From assembly GCF_011634895.1 (NCBI RefSeq), contig NZ_SIRR01000012.1:300069-364068 (forward strand): DNA of 64,000 nt, given 5' to 3'. Below are positions 25,517 to 34,057 of this stretch, in pieces (position 1 is the stretch's first letter; each line of letters begins with the position of its first letter). The position numbers were made by a program, and so were the translations under genes. Under the pieces are notes generated by a model. It was given only the letters and a program-made list of their open reading frames with translations. It had not been told where the DNA came from and ran no database searches. The DNA comes from Rheinheimera pleomorphica. Its GTDB lineage: Bacteria; Pseudomonadota; Gammaproteobacteria; Enterobacterales; Alteromonadaceae.

Positions 25517-28500
25517 CAACCCCAGCGGATCTATCCAGTTGATATGATTTGGTGCGTATTGGTAGTGGTTAATACCACCTAACAGGCCTATTGGGTCCTG
25601 GCTGATAAATCGACCGGTTTGTGGGTCGTAGTACCTAAAGTGGTTGTAGTGTAAGCCACTCTCGCTGTCATAGTACTGGCCCTGAAAGCGGATTGGGTTG
25701 TCGATTTTGTTCACCGTCAGCGTGGCTTTACCAAACACAGTGTAGTGTGCTTGCCAAACGATATTGTTTTCGCTGTCGGTTAAACTAAGCGGTGTGCCTA
25801 ACTGGTCTAACTGGTAAAAATACAGCTGACCGCCGCTCAGTAGCGCCAGTGGTTTGTTGCTACCCGGCTCATAAATGTACCAGCGATACTCGCCCTGGCT
25901 GTATTCACCAATCAGCGTATTGCCTTCCCACAGATAATCGGTGCGGCCACTGGCAGTAATTTTAGCGCTGCGCCGGCCAAAGGCGTCATATTCGTAACGC
26001 GTTACGCCACTGGCATCCTGTAAGCCGGTTAACTGGTTAAAACCATTGAACTGGCGCTGTTGACGTTTACCGGCAGCGAGCGCGGTTAACTGATTGCCGT
26101 TATCGTCATATTGGTACTGGTTATCGTGATAGCGCAGTAAGCGATCTTGCTGTACCTCTATGCCCTCACCTGTGGGGTTGCCAAAGCTGTCCCACTGGTG
26201 TTGCTCGTTCTGGCTCGCATCTTTGCTGTGCTGTTTACTAACTAACTGATCCAGCGTGTTATATTGATACTCAATATCACCAGACTGGTTATCCGTAACC
26301 GCCAGTAACTGGTGCAAAGTGCTATAGCGATACTGCCGCTGCCGGCTTTTCTCACCTAATTGCCACAGCTGCGCCGTTAGACGGTTAAAGGCATCAAACT
26401 GCTGGTTTAGCTGCAGGCCGCTTTGGTATTCACGCGCGGTTTCCCGGCCGGCGTTATCAAAGCTGCGCCACATTACCGGTTGCTGGTTTACCGCCAGCTG
26501 CGATAACAAGCCTTGCTCGTTGTAACGATAATCCAGTGCAGTACCATCGGGCAGTATTGTGCTTAAACGGCGGCCAGCGTTGTCGTACTGGTGCACCGTA
26601 CGCCAGTCATCCTGCCAATGTTCACTTAACTGGCCGTTGGCATGATAACTAAACCGCAGTTTGCGCTGGGCATTACTGGCGCGTAGCGGGCGGCCCAACT
26701 TATCGTAGTGAAAATGATTGCTGGCCAGTTGCTGGCCAAATAACGCGGTTTGCTCAGTGATGCGCCCCAGGCTGTCACGTTTTAGCTTAACCTGTCGCTT
26801 GCTGCCGTCGGCAACATTGCTAACATGGCCGGCGATATCATATTGATAATGCTGTACCCGGCCGTCGAAGCCCTGTAACTTTACCGGCCGCTCCAGGCCG
26901 TCGTAATCAAGCTGATAACGGGCGCCGTCGCTGCGCATAATCGCCGTAAGGTTACGCTCTTTATCATATTCATAGCTAAAGCGACTGCCATCGGCCTGGA
27001 TCAGTGCTGTTGGCTGTGCCAGGCCCTCGTACTGCCACTGGCTTTGCTCACCCTGGGCATTTGTTTTGCTGATCAGCCGCCCCGCTGCATCATAACTTAA
27101 CTGCTCAACACTGACTTGCTCAGGTGCGTCAGCCGGGTACTGCCTGATTTCAGTAACATTACCGGCAATATTGCGCTGATATTCGGTAACCAGACCCGCC
27201 GCATCGGCGATGCCATTCAGCCGTCCCAGTTTGTCATAGCTGTAACGGCTAACGGCGTCACCCTGTTTGCGCGCCAACAGCTGGCCTTCTTCATTCCATA
27301 AATATTGTTCAATCCGGCCATCGGCGTGGTGCAACTGCGTTAACTGGCCTTCGGTGTTGTACTGATAACGGCTGCAACTTCCGTCCGGCTGATACTGCGC
27401 TTTTAACAAACCACCGGCGCTGTACTCGCGCCGCCAGTGCTGGCCTTCAGCGTCAGTAAAGCCTGTACGTTGGCCCAGCTCATTGTATTGAAAATGGCTA
27501 ATAGCACCATCGGCTTGCTCAACGGTAACCAACTGGCCTACGTCGTTATAGTAGTAGCGCGTGGCGGCACCATTAGGTGCTGTCTCGGCAATTTTCTTGC
27601 CCAGATTATTCCAGGTGTAACGCCAGATCGCGCCATCAGGCGCCACCTTTTTTATCAGTTGATTACGTTCGTTATGAAAGTATTGCCAGCGCTGGCCGCG
27701 GCTATCCGTGCTGATGGCTAAGCGCTGGTTATCGTCATACTGAAACTGATAGTCGTAATAACCATCATCGCCCCAGTTGCGGCTGCAACGGGCTGCCGGC
27801 CCTTCACCCAGCCAGCTGAAATAGTGTTTAAACCCGCTGGCTCGTTGGCGTACGGCCAGTAAATGGCCCTGGTAACCATAATGCTCGGTCTGGCCAGCCT
27901 GATTGGTCGCAGCAATAAGATCGCGCTCAGCATCAAAATGATACTGCGCCAGCACCACATCCAACGCTTTTAAACCTTCAGGGGTGTTTTCAACTGCCTC
28001 AATCCGGCTAATTAAGCCCTGTTTATCATAATGCAGTTCAATACCGCGCTTACGGGTGTAGTCAATCCGGCTTAAGCGCTGATAACGGTCATAATACAGC
28101 TGTAAAACATTACCCAGACTGTCAAAAATCTGGTGTAAAACCCAACGTTTAGGCTGTTTTATGTCAGTATTTGCCGGCACAAATACCCAATGGGTATTAT
28201 CCGGTCGCAGTAACACCTGGCTGCCATTGTCTTCATGGCGCAGTGCCAGGCCTTCTGCTAACTGATGACTGGTTTGCCCGGGCGCTACCGGGGTGAAGAA
28301 TAAACGCCGGCCTTCATCGTCATGCAGCACCAGCCTTGGCTCATCGGCAGCATTTTTTGTTGCCTCGATATGCAGATGAAAGTTACTGCGCCAGCCATAG
28401 CCCAACCCCAGCTGTTCATGACACTGACTGGAGCGGTAAGTGCGCTTAAACTGCAAGGGTAAAGGCCCTGACAGGTCAAAATCGATCAGCTCGAGAATTT

Positions 28501-29008
28501 CTTCACCGGTACACATTGATACCGGATCACCTGCACACTCAACCTCGCTGCGCTTAGGCGTTTTAGTACCGCTGCCATTGGTGCCGGTTTCATCATTAAC
28601 TGCCGGGCCAGCACCTGTATTGCTGCTCTGTGCTGCGCCGCCGGGTTTATTCGCCTTAGGTGTGGCAGCTTTACTGGCTGGCACTGCCGCAGCGCTGTCC
28701 TGCTGCCGCTCGGCTGCCGGCAGTTCACGAACAAATAACTTAGCCTGCTGTATGGCCTGCCCCAACTGTAAAAACAGCTGTTTTTTGGCTTCATGCACCT
28801 GCAAATTAACGTCAGCGATATCCATCCAGCTTGCTACCGCTAACAACCCTCTGGCATAGCTATAGTCCGTAAAGTGCTTCGTCAAAAAAGCCGCGGCTTC
28901 ATCCGCTGATGAAAACTGCAGCGCAGCAGCACCGGCTGCTGCCGCACTAGTACTAAACTGCATTACACTGCCATAGCGGCTTTTAAGGTCTATTTTATGC
29001 ATCGCCAT
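25064..29008 (-). CDS. T6SS-associated Rhs polymorphic toxin with C-terminal ADP-ribosyltransferase domain
   Basis: A 1314-residue Rhs protein. Residues 1-150 are an N-terminal region without PAAR or membrane segments. A DUF6531-like segment begins at DPVSMCTGEEILELIDFDL. Many YD repeats follow, then the core YYDSESGLHYNHFRYYDPQ, DPIGL and the closing DPLGL near residue 1160, where Rhs proteins cleave themselves. The last 150 residues differ in composition and resemble enterotoxin/cholera toxin A: YRGDWRPPE, AFISTSKS and SPYPDELEVVVENGIP. PAAR and VgrG are separate genes upstream in the same run, so delivery by the T6SS spike is inferred. Confidence 0.92.
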   Translation of the reverse strand: MAMHKIDLKSRYGSVMQFSTSAAAAGAAALQFSSADEAAAFLTKHFTDYSYARGLLAVASWMDIADVNLQVHEAKKQLFLQLGQAIQQAKLFVRELPAAERQQDSAAAVPASKAATPKANKPGGAAQSSNTGAGPAVNDETGTNGSGTKTPKRSEVECAGDPVSMCTGEEILELIDFDLSGPLPLQFKRTYRSSQCHEQLGLGYGWRSNFHLHIEATKNAADEPRLVLHDDEGRRLFFTPVAPGQTSHQLAEGLALRHEDNGSQVLLRPDNTHWVFVPANTDIKQPKRWVLHQIFDSLGNVLQLYYDRYQRLSRIDYTRKRGIELHYDKQGLISRIEAVENTPEGLKALDVVLAQYHFDAERDLIAATNQAGQTEHYGYQGHLLAVRQRASGFKHYFSWLGEGPAARCSRNWGDDGYYDYQFQYDDNQRLAISTDSRGQRWQYFHNERNQLIKKVAPDGAIWRYTWNNLGKKIAETAPNGAATRYYYNDVGQLVTVEQADGAISHFQYNELGQRTGFTDAEGQHWRREYSAGGLLKAQYQPDGSCSRYQYNTEGQLTQLHHADGRIEQYLWNEEGQLLARKQGDAVSRYSYDKLGRLNGIADAAGLVTEYQRNIAGNVTEIRQYPADAPEQVSVEQLSYDAAGRLISKTNAQGEQSQWQYEGLAQPTALIQADGSRFSYEYDKERNLTAIMRSDGARYQLDYDGLERPVKLQGFDGRVQHYQYDIAGHVSNVADGSKRQVKLKRDSLGRITEQTALFGQQLASNHFHYDKLGRPLRASNAQRKLRFSYHANGQLSEHWQDDWRTVHQYDNAGRRLSTILPDGTALDYRYNEQGLLSQLAVNQQPVMWRSFDNAGRETAREYQSGLQLNQQFDAFNRLTAQLWQLGEKSRQRQYRYSTLHQLLAVTDNQSGDIEYQYNTLDQLVSKQHSKDASQNEQHQWDSFGNPTGEGIEVQQDRLLRYHDNQYQYDDNGNQLTALAAGKRQQRQFNGFNQLTGLQDASGVTRYEYDAFGRRSAKITASGRTDYLWEGNTLIGEYSQGEYRWYIYEPGSNKPLALLSGGQLYFYQLDQLGTPLSLTDSENNIVWQAHYTVFGKATLTVNKIDNPIRFQGQYYDSESGLHYNHFRYYDPQTGRFISQDPIGLLGGINHYQYAPNHINWIDPLGLCAKENTGGSNELNQLIPDDYDIMGDILGLGFVGTTYRGDWRPPELIFSEGFQPLGDSRDLLLHAKDNKMPPSAFISTSKSPAVAEKFCPKHVYILDVTDGIDVNKNLGGTSPYPDELEVVVENGIPVSKIKGVTLPEEGYTVLNPNYKKG

Positions 29009-29025
29009 GCTGCTAACTGTCCCTG

Positions 29026-29994
29026 TTAATCATGAGTTGTTACTACCGGGTTATACAGTGCCACACTGCGATAGCCCTTTGCTGATTGCTCATATTGCAA
29101 TGTCAGGCCGTGCAAGCGGCCTTTTTGTGCACCTTGCAGCAGACACAGCAAGCGATATAAGCCACCACAGGCGCCCAGCTCGCCGGTTTGGTATGACGGC
29201 AGGCTATAGGCTGTTTCAGCGTTGATGGTACCGTGCAACCGCTGCATGTGTTCCAGCCAGTGCGCACTGCTATTGTCGTTACCGCAGTCAGGCAAACAGA
29301 TGTGTTTAAGCTGCTCGGCTGAGCCCGCTAACCGCTGTGTCACCTGACAAAACAGACCGGCTGTTGCCAGGTCCTGGTTGTTTTCAGCAGTACGACTTAG
29401 CACATCTGTAGCTGAAAACGTCAGTGCTAAACCAGAATCAGCAGCCGTTAAACACAATGCCAGTGCGCCCTCAGACAACAAATAGGCCGCTTGCTGCGCC
29501 TGATATGCTGCAAAAACATCAGCATGACACTGTGAGTCTACGGAAATAAGCCAGACCTGCGCCTGACGCTTCTGCGCCAGTAACCCCGCAGCTGCGTTGA
29601 GTGCCATCAGGCAGCCTGCTGCACCATAGGGAAAAATGCGACACAGTTCAGACTGCAACAAACGTGGATAACGCCGCATAAGCTGCTGTAATAAGGCATT
29701 TAATTGCGGGTTGTCAGGGCCGCTGAATTCCGGCAATACCAGGTACACTATTTGTTCTTGCGGGCTGGCCGGCATTTTTGCCAGTAAACCATCGAGCAAC
29801 GCCAGCAAACGCTGATTAAAGCTTTCAGCCGCGCAGTAAGGGGTTATAAAAGCACATTGCAGCACAGTGCCCTGCCAGTGCATGTGCTGAGCCTCGGTGG
29901 TTTGCAGTTGCAGCGCCTCAGTCATCGTTGCCTCTGGCATGGCGCCCAGGTGCATAGCATACTGTGTCAACGCTATGGCCATGCTGTCACTCAT
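29026..29994 (-). CDS. beta-ketoacyl synthase-like (thiolase-fold) protein of the T6SS effector run
   Basis: A 322-residue protein with the look of a ketosynthase/thiolase fold: IFPYGAAGCLMALNAAAGLLAQ resembles the nucleophile region with a Cys, LLSEGALALCL the following strand, and YQTGELGACGGLYRLL the GxxGA.G end motif. The catalytic His residues of true ketosynthases are not evident. Proteins of this type occur beside vgrG, PAAR and effector genes in several T6SS loci. It lies 17 bases upstream of rhs, so a role in effector handling is inferred. Confidence 0.6.
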   Translation of the reverse strand: MSDSMAIALTQYAMHLGAMPEATMTEALQLQTTEAQHMHWQGTVLQCAFITPYCAAESFNQRLLALLDGLLAKMPASPQEQIVYLVLPEFSGPDNPQLNALLQQLMRRYPRLLQSELCRIFPYGAAGCLMALNAAAGLLAQKRQAQVWLISVDSQCHADVFAAYQAQQAAYLLSEGALALCLTAADSGLALTFSATDVLSRTAENNQDLATAGLFCQVTQRLAGSAEQLKHICLPDCGNDNSSAHWLEHMQRLHGTINAETAYSLPSYQTGELGACGGLYRLLCLLQGAQKGRLHGLTLQYEQSAKGYRSVALYNPVVTTHD

Positions 29995-31058
29995 AGCGCG
30001 GCCCCAGCAGTTAACACATCACTAAATTTCAGCGCAGTACCGGGAGCCTGGTAAAATTGGTAGCACGCCGCCAGTTGGCGCTGCTGCTGATTGCCCTGGC
30101 GCCAGACAATCGCCAGTTGCTCAGGGGCAATATCAAAGCCGGCTAGCGTTCTGCGGCCTTTACTGTTAGCCAATACCGCCATCTCTTTGGTTGCCATAAC
30201 ATCATCAGCGTCAAGCACACCGAGCATCATTGTTAACGCATCTGCCGCCGCTTGTGCCGTGTCGCCCTGTTGTGCCAATTCATGCAACAAGGGCACAAAC
30301 TTTAGCTGCCCGCTGTATGCCATAGCGGCAATAGCCTGTTTAATATGCGCTGCGGCTAAATAATTAATCAGCTGCGCCTGTCGACTGTCTGCCGCTATCG
30401 TCAGCAGCATCAACGCAACCGCCGTTAATTGCCCGGATTGCTGCAACACAATAACCAGCTCGACCTCATCGACGTGCTGCCCCAGCAAATATGCCGCCCA
30501 TTGCGCCACAGCATACTGCGCCGTTGTTGTATCAAGCTCTTTGATATACTTCTGCAGCACAGGTAACAGCTGGCGCTGCCCGCTTAACCCAAGATAAAAC
30601 AACGCATCGACACCTGCGTCTCCCGCTTGTAACTGCGTCTGTAATACCTTTATACAGGGCAGCGGTTGCCTGGCGGCAAATTGCCACGCCAAAGCAGTGT
30701 CAGCTTGTTTCGCAGCCAGGCTTTGTAACAATGACGCAGACAGTCGCTGTGGCTGTTGCCGAAACTTTAACTGATGCAGCAATAGCCATACCTGTTGCGG
30801 ATTAGCCAACGGTGGCAATTGCTCAGCGGCGAGTAAGTTATCTGCGCTTGCAGTGACTAACCAGGCCAACCAGGGCGCCAGCCGGCTCTCAGCCATTGCA
30901 TCAGACTGTAGCGTGTGTTGCAGCAGCTGTAAGGCATCGAGCAAACGATAATCATGTTGTCTCAGCTGCACCACAGCGGTATATCGGTCACCGCTTAACT
31001 GCAAACGCTGCCGTAGCAATAACTCAAGCTGCCCGGCAATCTGGCCCGTTGCAACCAT
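29991..31058 (-). CDS. HEAT-like repeat T6SS-associated protein (TIGR02270-like)
   Basis: A 355-residue all-helical, Leu/Ala/Gln-rich protein with repeated helix pairs (ALAWQFAARQPLPCIKVLQTQ, ALFYLGLSGQRQLLPVLQKYI, AAMAYSGQLKFVPLLHELA), probably HEAT-like repeats. Its length and place between PAAR and the thiolase-like gene match a conserved family I recall as TIGR02270. It overlaps the next gene by four bases. It has no signal peptide. The likely role is as an adaptor or scaffold for spike or effector loading, which is inference only. Confidence 0.55.
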   Translation of the reverse strand: MVATGQIAGQLELLLRQRLQLSGDRYTAVVQLRQHDYRLLDALQLLQHTLQSDAMAESRLAPWLAWLVTASADNLLAAEQLPPLANPQQVWLLLHQLKFRQQPQRLSASLLQSLAAKQADTALAWQFAARQPLPCIKVLQTQLQAGDAGVDALFYLGLSGQRQLLPVLQKYIKELDTTTAQYAVAQWAAYLLGQHVDEVELVIVLQQSGQLTAVALMLLTIAADSRQAQLINYLAAAHIKQAIAAMAYSGQLKFVPLLHELAQQGDTAQAAADALTMMLGVLDADDVMATKEMAVLANSKGRRTLAGFDIAPEQLAIVWRQGNQQQRQLAACYQFYQAPGTALKFSDVLTAGAAL

Positions 31059-31061
31059 TAG

Positions 31062-31352
31062 CTAGCCACCAATAAGTACTGTGGGCATGCCCAGCACGAT
31101 CTTACCGCCGTGTGCGGTGTCATCGCCCAGCCGGGCTGCATTTTTACCATTAATAAACACTGTCGCCGAGCCACCACTTATGCTGTCTGGTGGCCCGATA
31201 CAAACCAGTTTGTCGCCCTTACGTGCCGCCGGAATACCGCAAATACTCACATTGGGCGAGCCCTGTGCCACCGGGCCACCAACATGCGGAACCTTCGCCG
31301 TAACCTTGGGGCAAACGTGCATACAACCTATTACCGCCGCGGGTTTGGCCAT
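31062..31352 (-). CDS. PAAR-domain spike-tip protein
   Basis: A 96-residue stand-alone PAAR protein. The cone fold is indicated by repeated short beta units (VPHVGGPVAQGSPNVSICGIPAARKGDKLVC, GSATVFINGKNAARLGDDTAHGG) and by Cys/His residues placed to bind the zinc at the tip. It sharpens the VgrG spike and links effectors to it. It lies directly after vgrG in the same direction and three genes before rhs. Confidence 0.88.
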   Translation of the reverse strand: MAKPAAVIGCMHVCPKVTAKVPHVGGPVAQGSPNVSICGIPAARKGDKLVCIGPPDSISGGSATVFINGKNAARLGDDTAHGGKIVLGMPTVLIGG

Positions 31353-31379
31353 TTAGCTGTGTCCTGTATTTTTTGCCAA

Positions 31380-33194
31380 TCAGTTAATGCTGACTTTGCT
31401 GCCTTTAATCGTAATGTTGACACCTTTGATATCAATAGAGCCGTCACTTTTCATCGAAATAGACGCCGCGCCGGTTTTAATCGTTATGCTATCGCCGGCA
31501 TCAATCAGCAGTTTTTTACCCACTTTTAAGCTGTCACTGCCGTCAATGGTGTTTTTCCGGTCTTTATTAACCGTTTCGGTATCATTGCCTTTTACTGTGG
31601 TGGTGCGATCGTTGCCGACCATGTCAGTCTGGTTGTTTTCTACCTGCAGCTCAAAATCCTTCTCAGCATGCAGGTATAACAGTTCTTCACCTTTTTTATC
31701 TTCAAAGCGCAATTCATTGAAATTGGCCGCACCGCCGCCTTTGCTGGAGCGGGTTTTAATACCACTTTGCGTTTTATCATCAGGCAAGGTGTAAGGTGGC
31801 ATATGATCTGAGTTGTAGACGGCGCCAATCACCACGGGTTGATCAGGATCGCCATTTAAAAACTCAACTAACACCTCCTGATCGCGCCGTGGAAAGAAAA
31901 ACGCGCCCCAGTTTTTGCCTGCCCAATTCTGGCTAACCCGGATCGGACAGGAGCTTTCATGGTCTTTTACCTCAGAGCGGTCCCAGTGAAACTTCACTGT
32001 TACCCGTCCCAGTTCGTCTACCGAAATTTCTTCGCCGCCTTTACAGGTTACTGTGGCCGTTTGCACCCCGCTGATCACCGGTTTGGCGCTTGTCAGCTGC
32101 GGCCGGTAACACACCTCTTTCGGCACACAGTAAAAAGTATTGCTGATCTCCTGCTTGCTGGTTTTATTCGCGCCCGTCTGGCTGGCAATAGCTGCGGTCA
32201 GTACCACTTCAGTTAACACGTACTGCTTACCCGCTTCTGCTTTATCTTCATGCTCGGTCAGAGTAAAGGTTTTACCTATACTGAAGCTGCGGCAATTACT
32301 GCCACCTTTGCGCCGGGCAATATCACGCTGTAGCGCCTCCAGCCGGATAGCGGCAATCGCTTTAGCCCGCGGGTGAAACTCCGACTCCGCATCATAACTA
32401 AACACTTCGTAATCAGCGTGCCCGCTGACCAGGCTACCTTTGTTCACTTCGCCGGTGGGCAAGGCTGTCGGTTTTTTCAAATCAAAGCCACGCTGCACAT
32501 ACTTACCCGGCGCCATCACCAGCGCCTTTTGCCAATGATGAATATGTGGCTCGGATAAACTGCCGGCAAAGTATTTTACTTTGGCCTCAGCACAAGGCTC
32601 ATAGGCTGCAGCCTTATCAGCCAGGATCAGTTTGTGGCTACTTTGGGTGTGTTCGAAATAATAAAAAATGCCTTCTTGCTGCAATAAACGCTGCACAAAA
32701 GCCAGATCGCTCTCTTCATACTGTACTTTAAAGTCGTAATCCGGATAACTGCCCTGAATTTTCGCAGCCACATCCACTTTCACACTGTGCTCTGCCGCTA
32801 TCTGCTCGACGATTTTCAACACATTTTTAGCACGAAAAATACGGCTGTTGACTCTGTGCTGCATATACCAGGCGCTGGCGACCAGATGCAAACTGTAATC
32901 CCGGTACTCCGCTTCAGCGGCATCTTTATTAACCCGCGCGCCCAGCGCCTTAATATCCGCGACAACCGCATGGATATAACGCTGTTTGTTGCCGCCCAAC
33001 TCCAGCGTAATAGTGACTTCTTTACCGATCAGCTCATCGGGCTTAATTTCCCGGCCATTGCCATACACGTCAGCGTCAACGCTGAATAACTGTGACAGCG
33101 CTTCGCGAAATACAAACCGGGTTAAAATCAATGCATCTTTGCCAAGCGGCGTATCAATTTTGATGCTGTTCTCGTCCTGGGTTGCCTGTTGCAT
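31380..33194 (-). CDS. vgrG: VgrG spike protein (TssI)
   Basis: A 604-residue trimeric spike protein. The gp27-like part (about 1-370; ADIKALGAR, YEESDLAFVQRLLQQEGIFYYFEH) is followed by the gp5-like OB domain (VKFHWDRSEVKDHESSCPIRVSQNWAGKNWG, FFPRRDQEVLVEFLNGDPDQPVVIGAVYN) and a C-terminal beta-helix needle (VGNDRTTTVKGNDTETVNKDRKNTI). No extra effector domain is fused, so toxins must be carried by PAAR/Rhs. It is downstream of hcp in the same direction. Confidence 0.95.
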   Translation of the reverse strand: MQQATQDENSIKIDTPLGKDALILTRFVFREALSQLFSVDADVYGNGREIKPDELIGKEVTITLELGGNKQRYIHAVVADIKALGARVNKDAAEAEYRDYSLHLVASAWYMQHRVNSRIFRAKNVLKIVEQIAAEHSVKVDVAAKIQGSYPDYDFKVQYEESDLAFVQRLLQQEGIFYYFEHTQSSHKLILADKAAAYEPCAEAKVKYFAGSLSEPHIHHWQKALVMAPGKYVQRGFDLKKPTALPTGEVNKGSLVSGHADYEVFSYDAESEFHPRAKAIAAIRLEALQRDIARRKGGSNCRSFSIGKTFTLTEHEDKAEAGKQYVLTEVVLTAAIASQTGANKTSKQEISNTFYCVPKEVCYRPQLTSAKPVISGVQTATVTCKGGEEISVDELGRVTVKFHWDRSEVKDHESSCPIRVSQNWAGKNWGAFFFPRRDQEVLVEFLNGDPDQPVVIGAVYNSDHMPPYTLPDDKTQSGIKTRSSKGGGAANFNELRFEDKKGEELLYLHAEKDFELQVENNQTDMVGNDRTTTVKGNDTETVNKDRKNTIDGSDSLKVGKKLLIDAGDSITIKTGAASISMKSDGSIDIKGVNITIKGSKVSIN

Positions 33195-33281
33195 CCATTC
33201 GCCTCAATTGGTTACTTATAAGATGATCGGTAAAAAAACAGAAAGGGAGCTGGTGTGGCGCACCACACCAGCCGGCTAAGC

Positions 33282-33761
33282 TTACAGCTTAGAACCTTTA
33301 ACGCCGCTGTAGCCGTATACCAACGGCGCAGTAACGTTGTTTTTGTCGTCTGTCGGTGTAACCGTCATCATCAACTCGGTGTAGCTGATCACGATAGTTT
33401 CAATTGGACGGTCGCCAGATACTGACATCTGGTAGCTGCTGATCATGGCATCAGTCAGTTCTATCTTCATGATCTCTTCCACTTTGTCGCCTTGTTTGGT
33501 GATGTGGAATACCGCTTTTTGGCCTTTGCCGATAGTTGCTTCTTTAAACAGGTCTGGTGATGCCTTGTCCTGCAGTTTAGTGATAACGATATCGTTTAAA
33601 CGGGTAGCGCTGGCTTCACGGTCCATTGCGGTACCAGTGTAAGAGCTCAGTTCGCGCTGAGTGCCCCAGTCCATAGATAATACAGTGATCATATCTTTGA
33701 ACTCTTCAGCGGTCGTTTCGCCTTTGATCGCGCCGTATTTCAGGTAGGTATTTGCTTGCAT
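33282..33761 (-). CDS. hcp: Hcp tube protein (TssD)
   Basis: A 159-residue Hcp1-family protein (NTYLKYGAIKGETTAEEFKDMITVLSMDWG, DIVITKLQDKASPDLF, ISYTELMMTVTP), the hexamer that stacks into the T6SS inner tube. The ATG at 33761 has AGGAG six bases upstream; an ATG at 33779 is in frame but lies before that site. It heads the hcp-vgrG-PAAR-...-rhs run, and the 296-base A+T-rich spacer before clpV probably contains its promoter. Confidence 0.94.
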   Translation of the reverse strand: MQANTYLKYGAIKGETTAEEFKDMITVLSMDWGTQRELSSYTGTAMDREASATRLNDIVITKLQDKASPDLFKEATIGKGQKAVFHITKQGDKVEEIMKIELTDAMISSYQMSVSGDRPIETIVISYTELMMTVTPTDDKNNVTAPLVYGYSGVKGSKL

Positions 33762-34057
33762 GCTATGCTCCTTTTGCATATTTAAACAGGTGCCCGATAT
33801 TGGACATCAAGGTTAGCCTGGGTAACTTATCAACCCGGACAAAACGTTAAAAACCACCAGCGAACTCTCACAATAAACACTTAATATTAAATAAGTGATA
33901 TCACTTAAATTACATATGCCGATTTCCAGTTTTTAAACTTCACAAATTATATCGTTAAAACCATCATTGACAACACTAAATTAACTATTTAATTAGCCTA
34001 TTTTTAACTTTTGTTTGTTGCCAGCAACTTATCTACGCGTTGCTGGCCGGCTGCGTG
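33762..34057. other. A+T-rich spacer between clpV and hcp
   Basis: No gene. It is strongly A+T-rich between about 33850 and 34015, the expected home of the hcp promoter. A perfect 8-base inverted repeat (CCAGCAAC/GTTGCTGG, 34021-34046) follows the clpV stop; it could end the upstream operon, although no T-run follows on the minus strand. No sigma54 or known operator was recognised. Confidence 0.5.

Noticed and set aside
28440..28859. Plus-strand open frame opposite the start of rhs
   Set aside because: A shadow of the low-complexity Ala/Pro-rich Rhs N-terminal region; no independent evidence.
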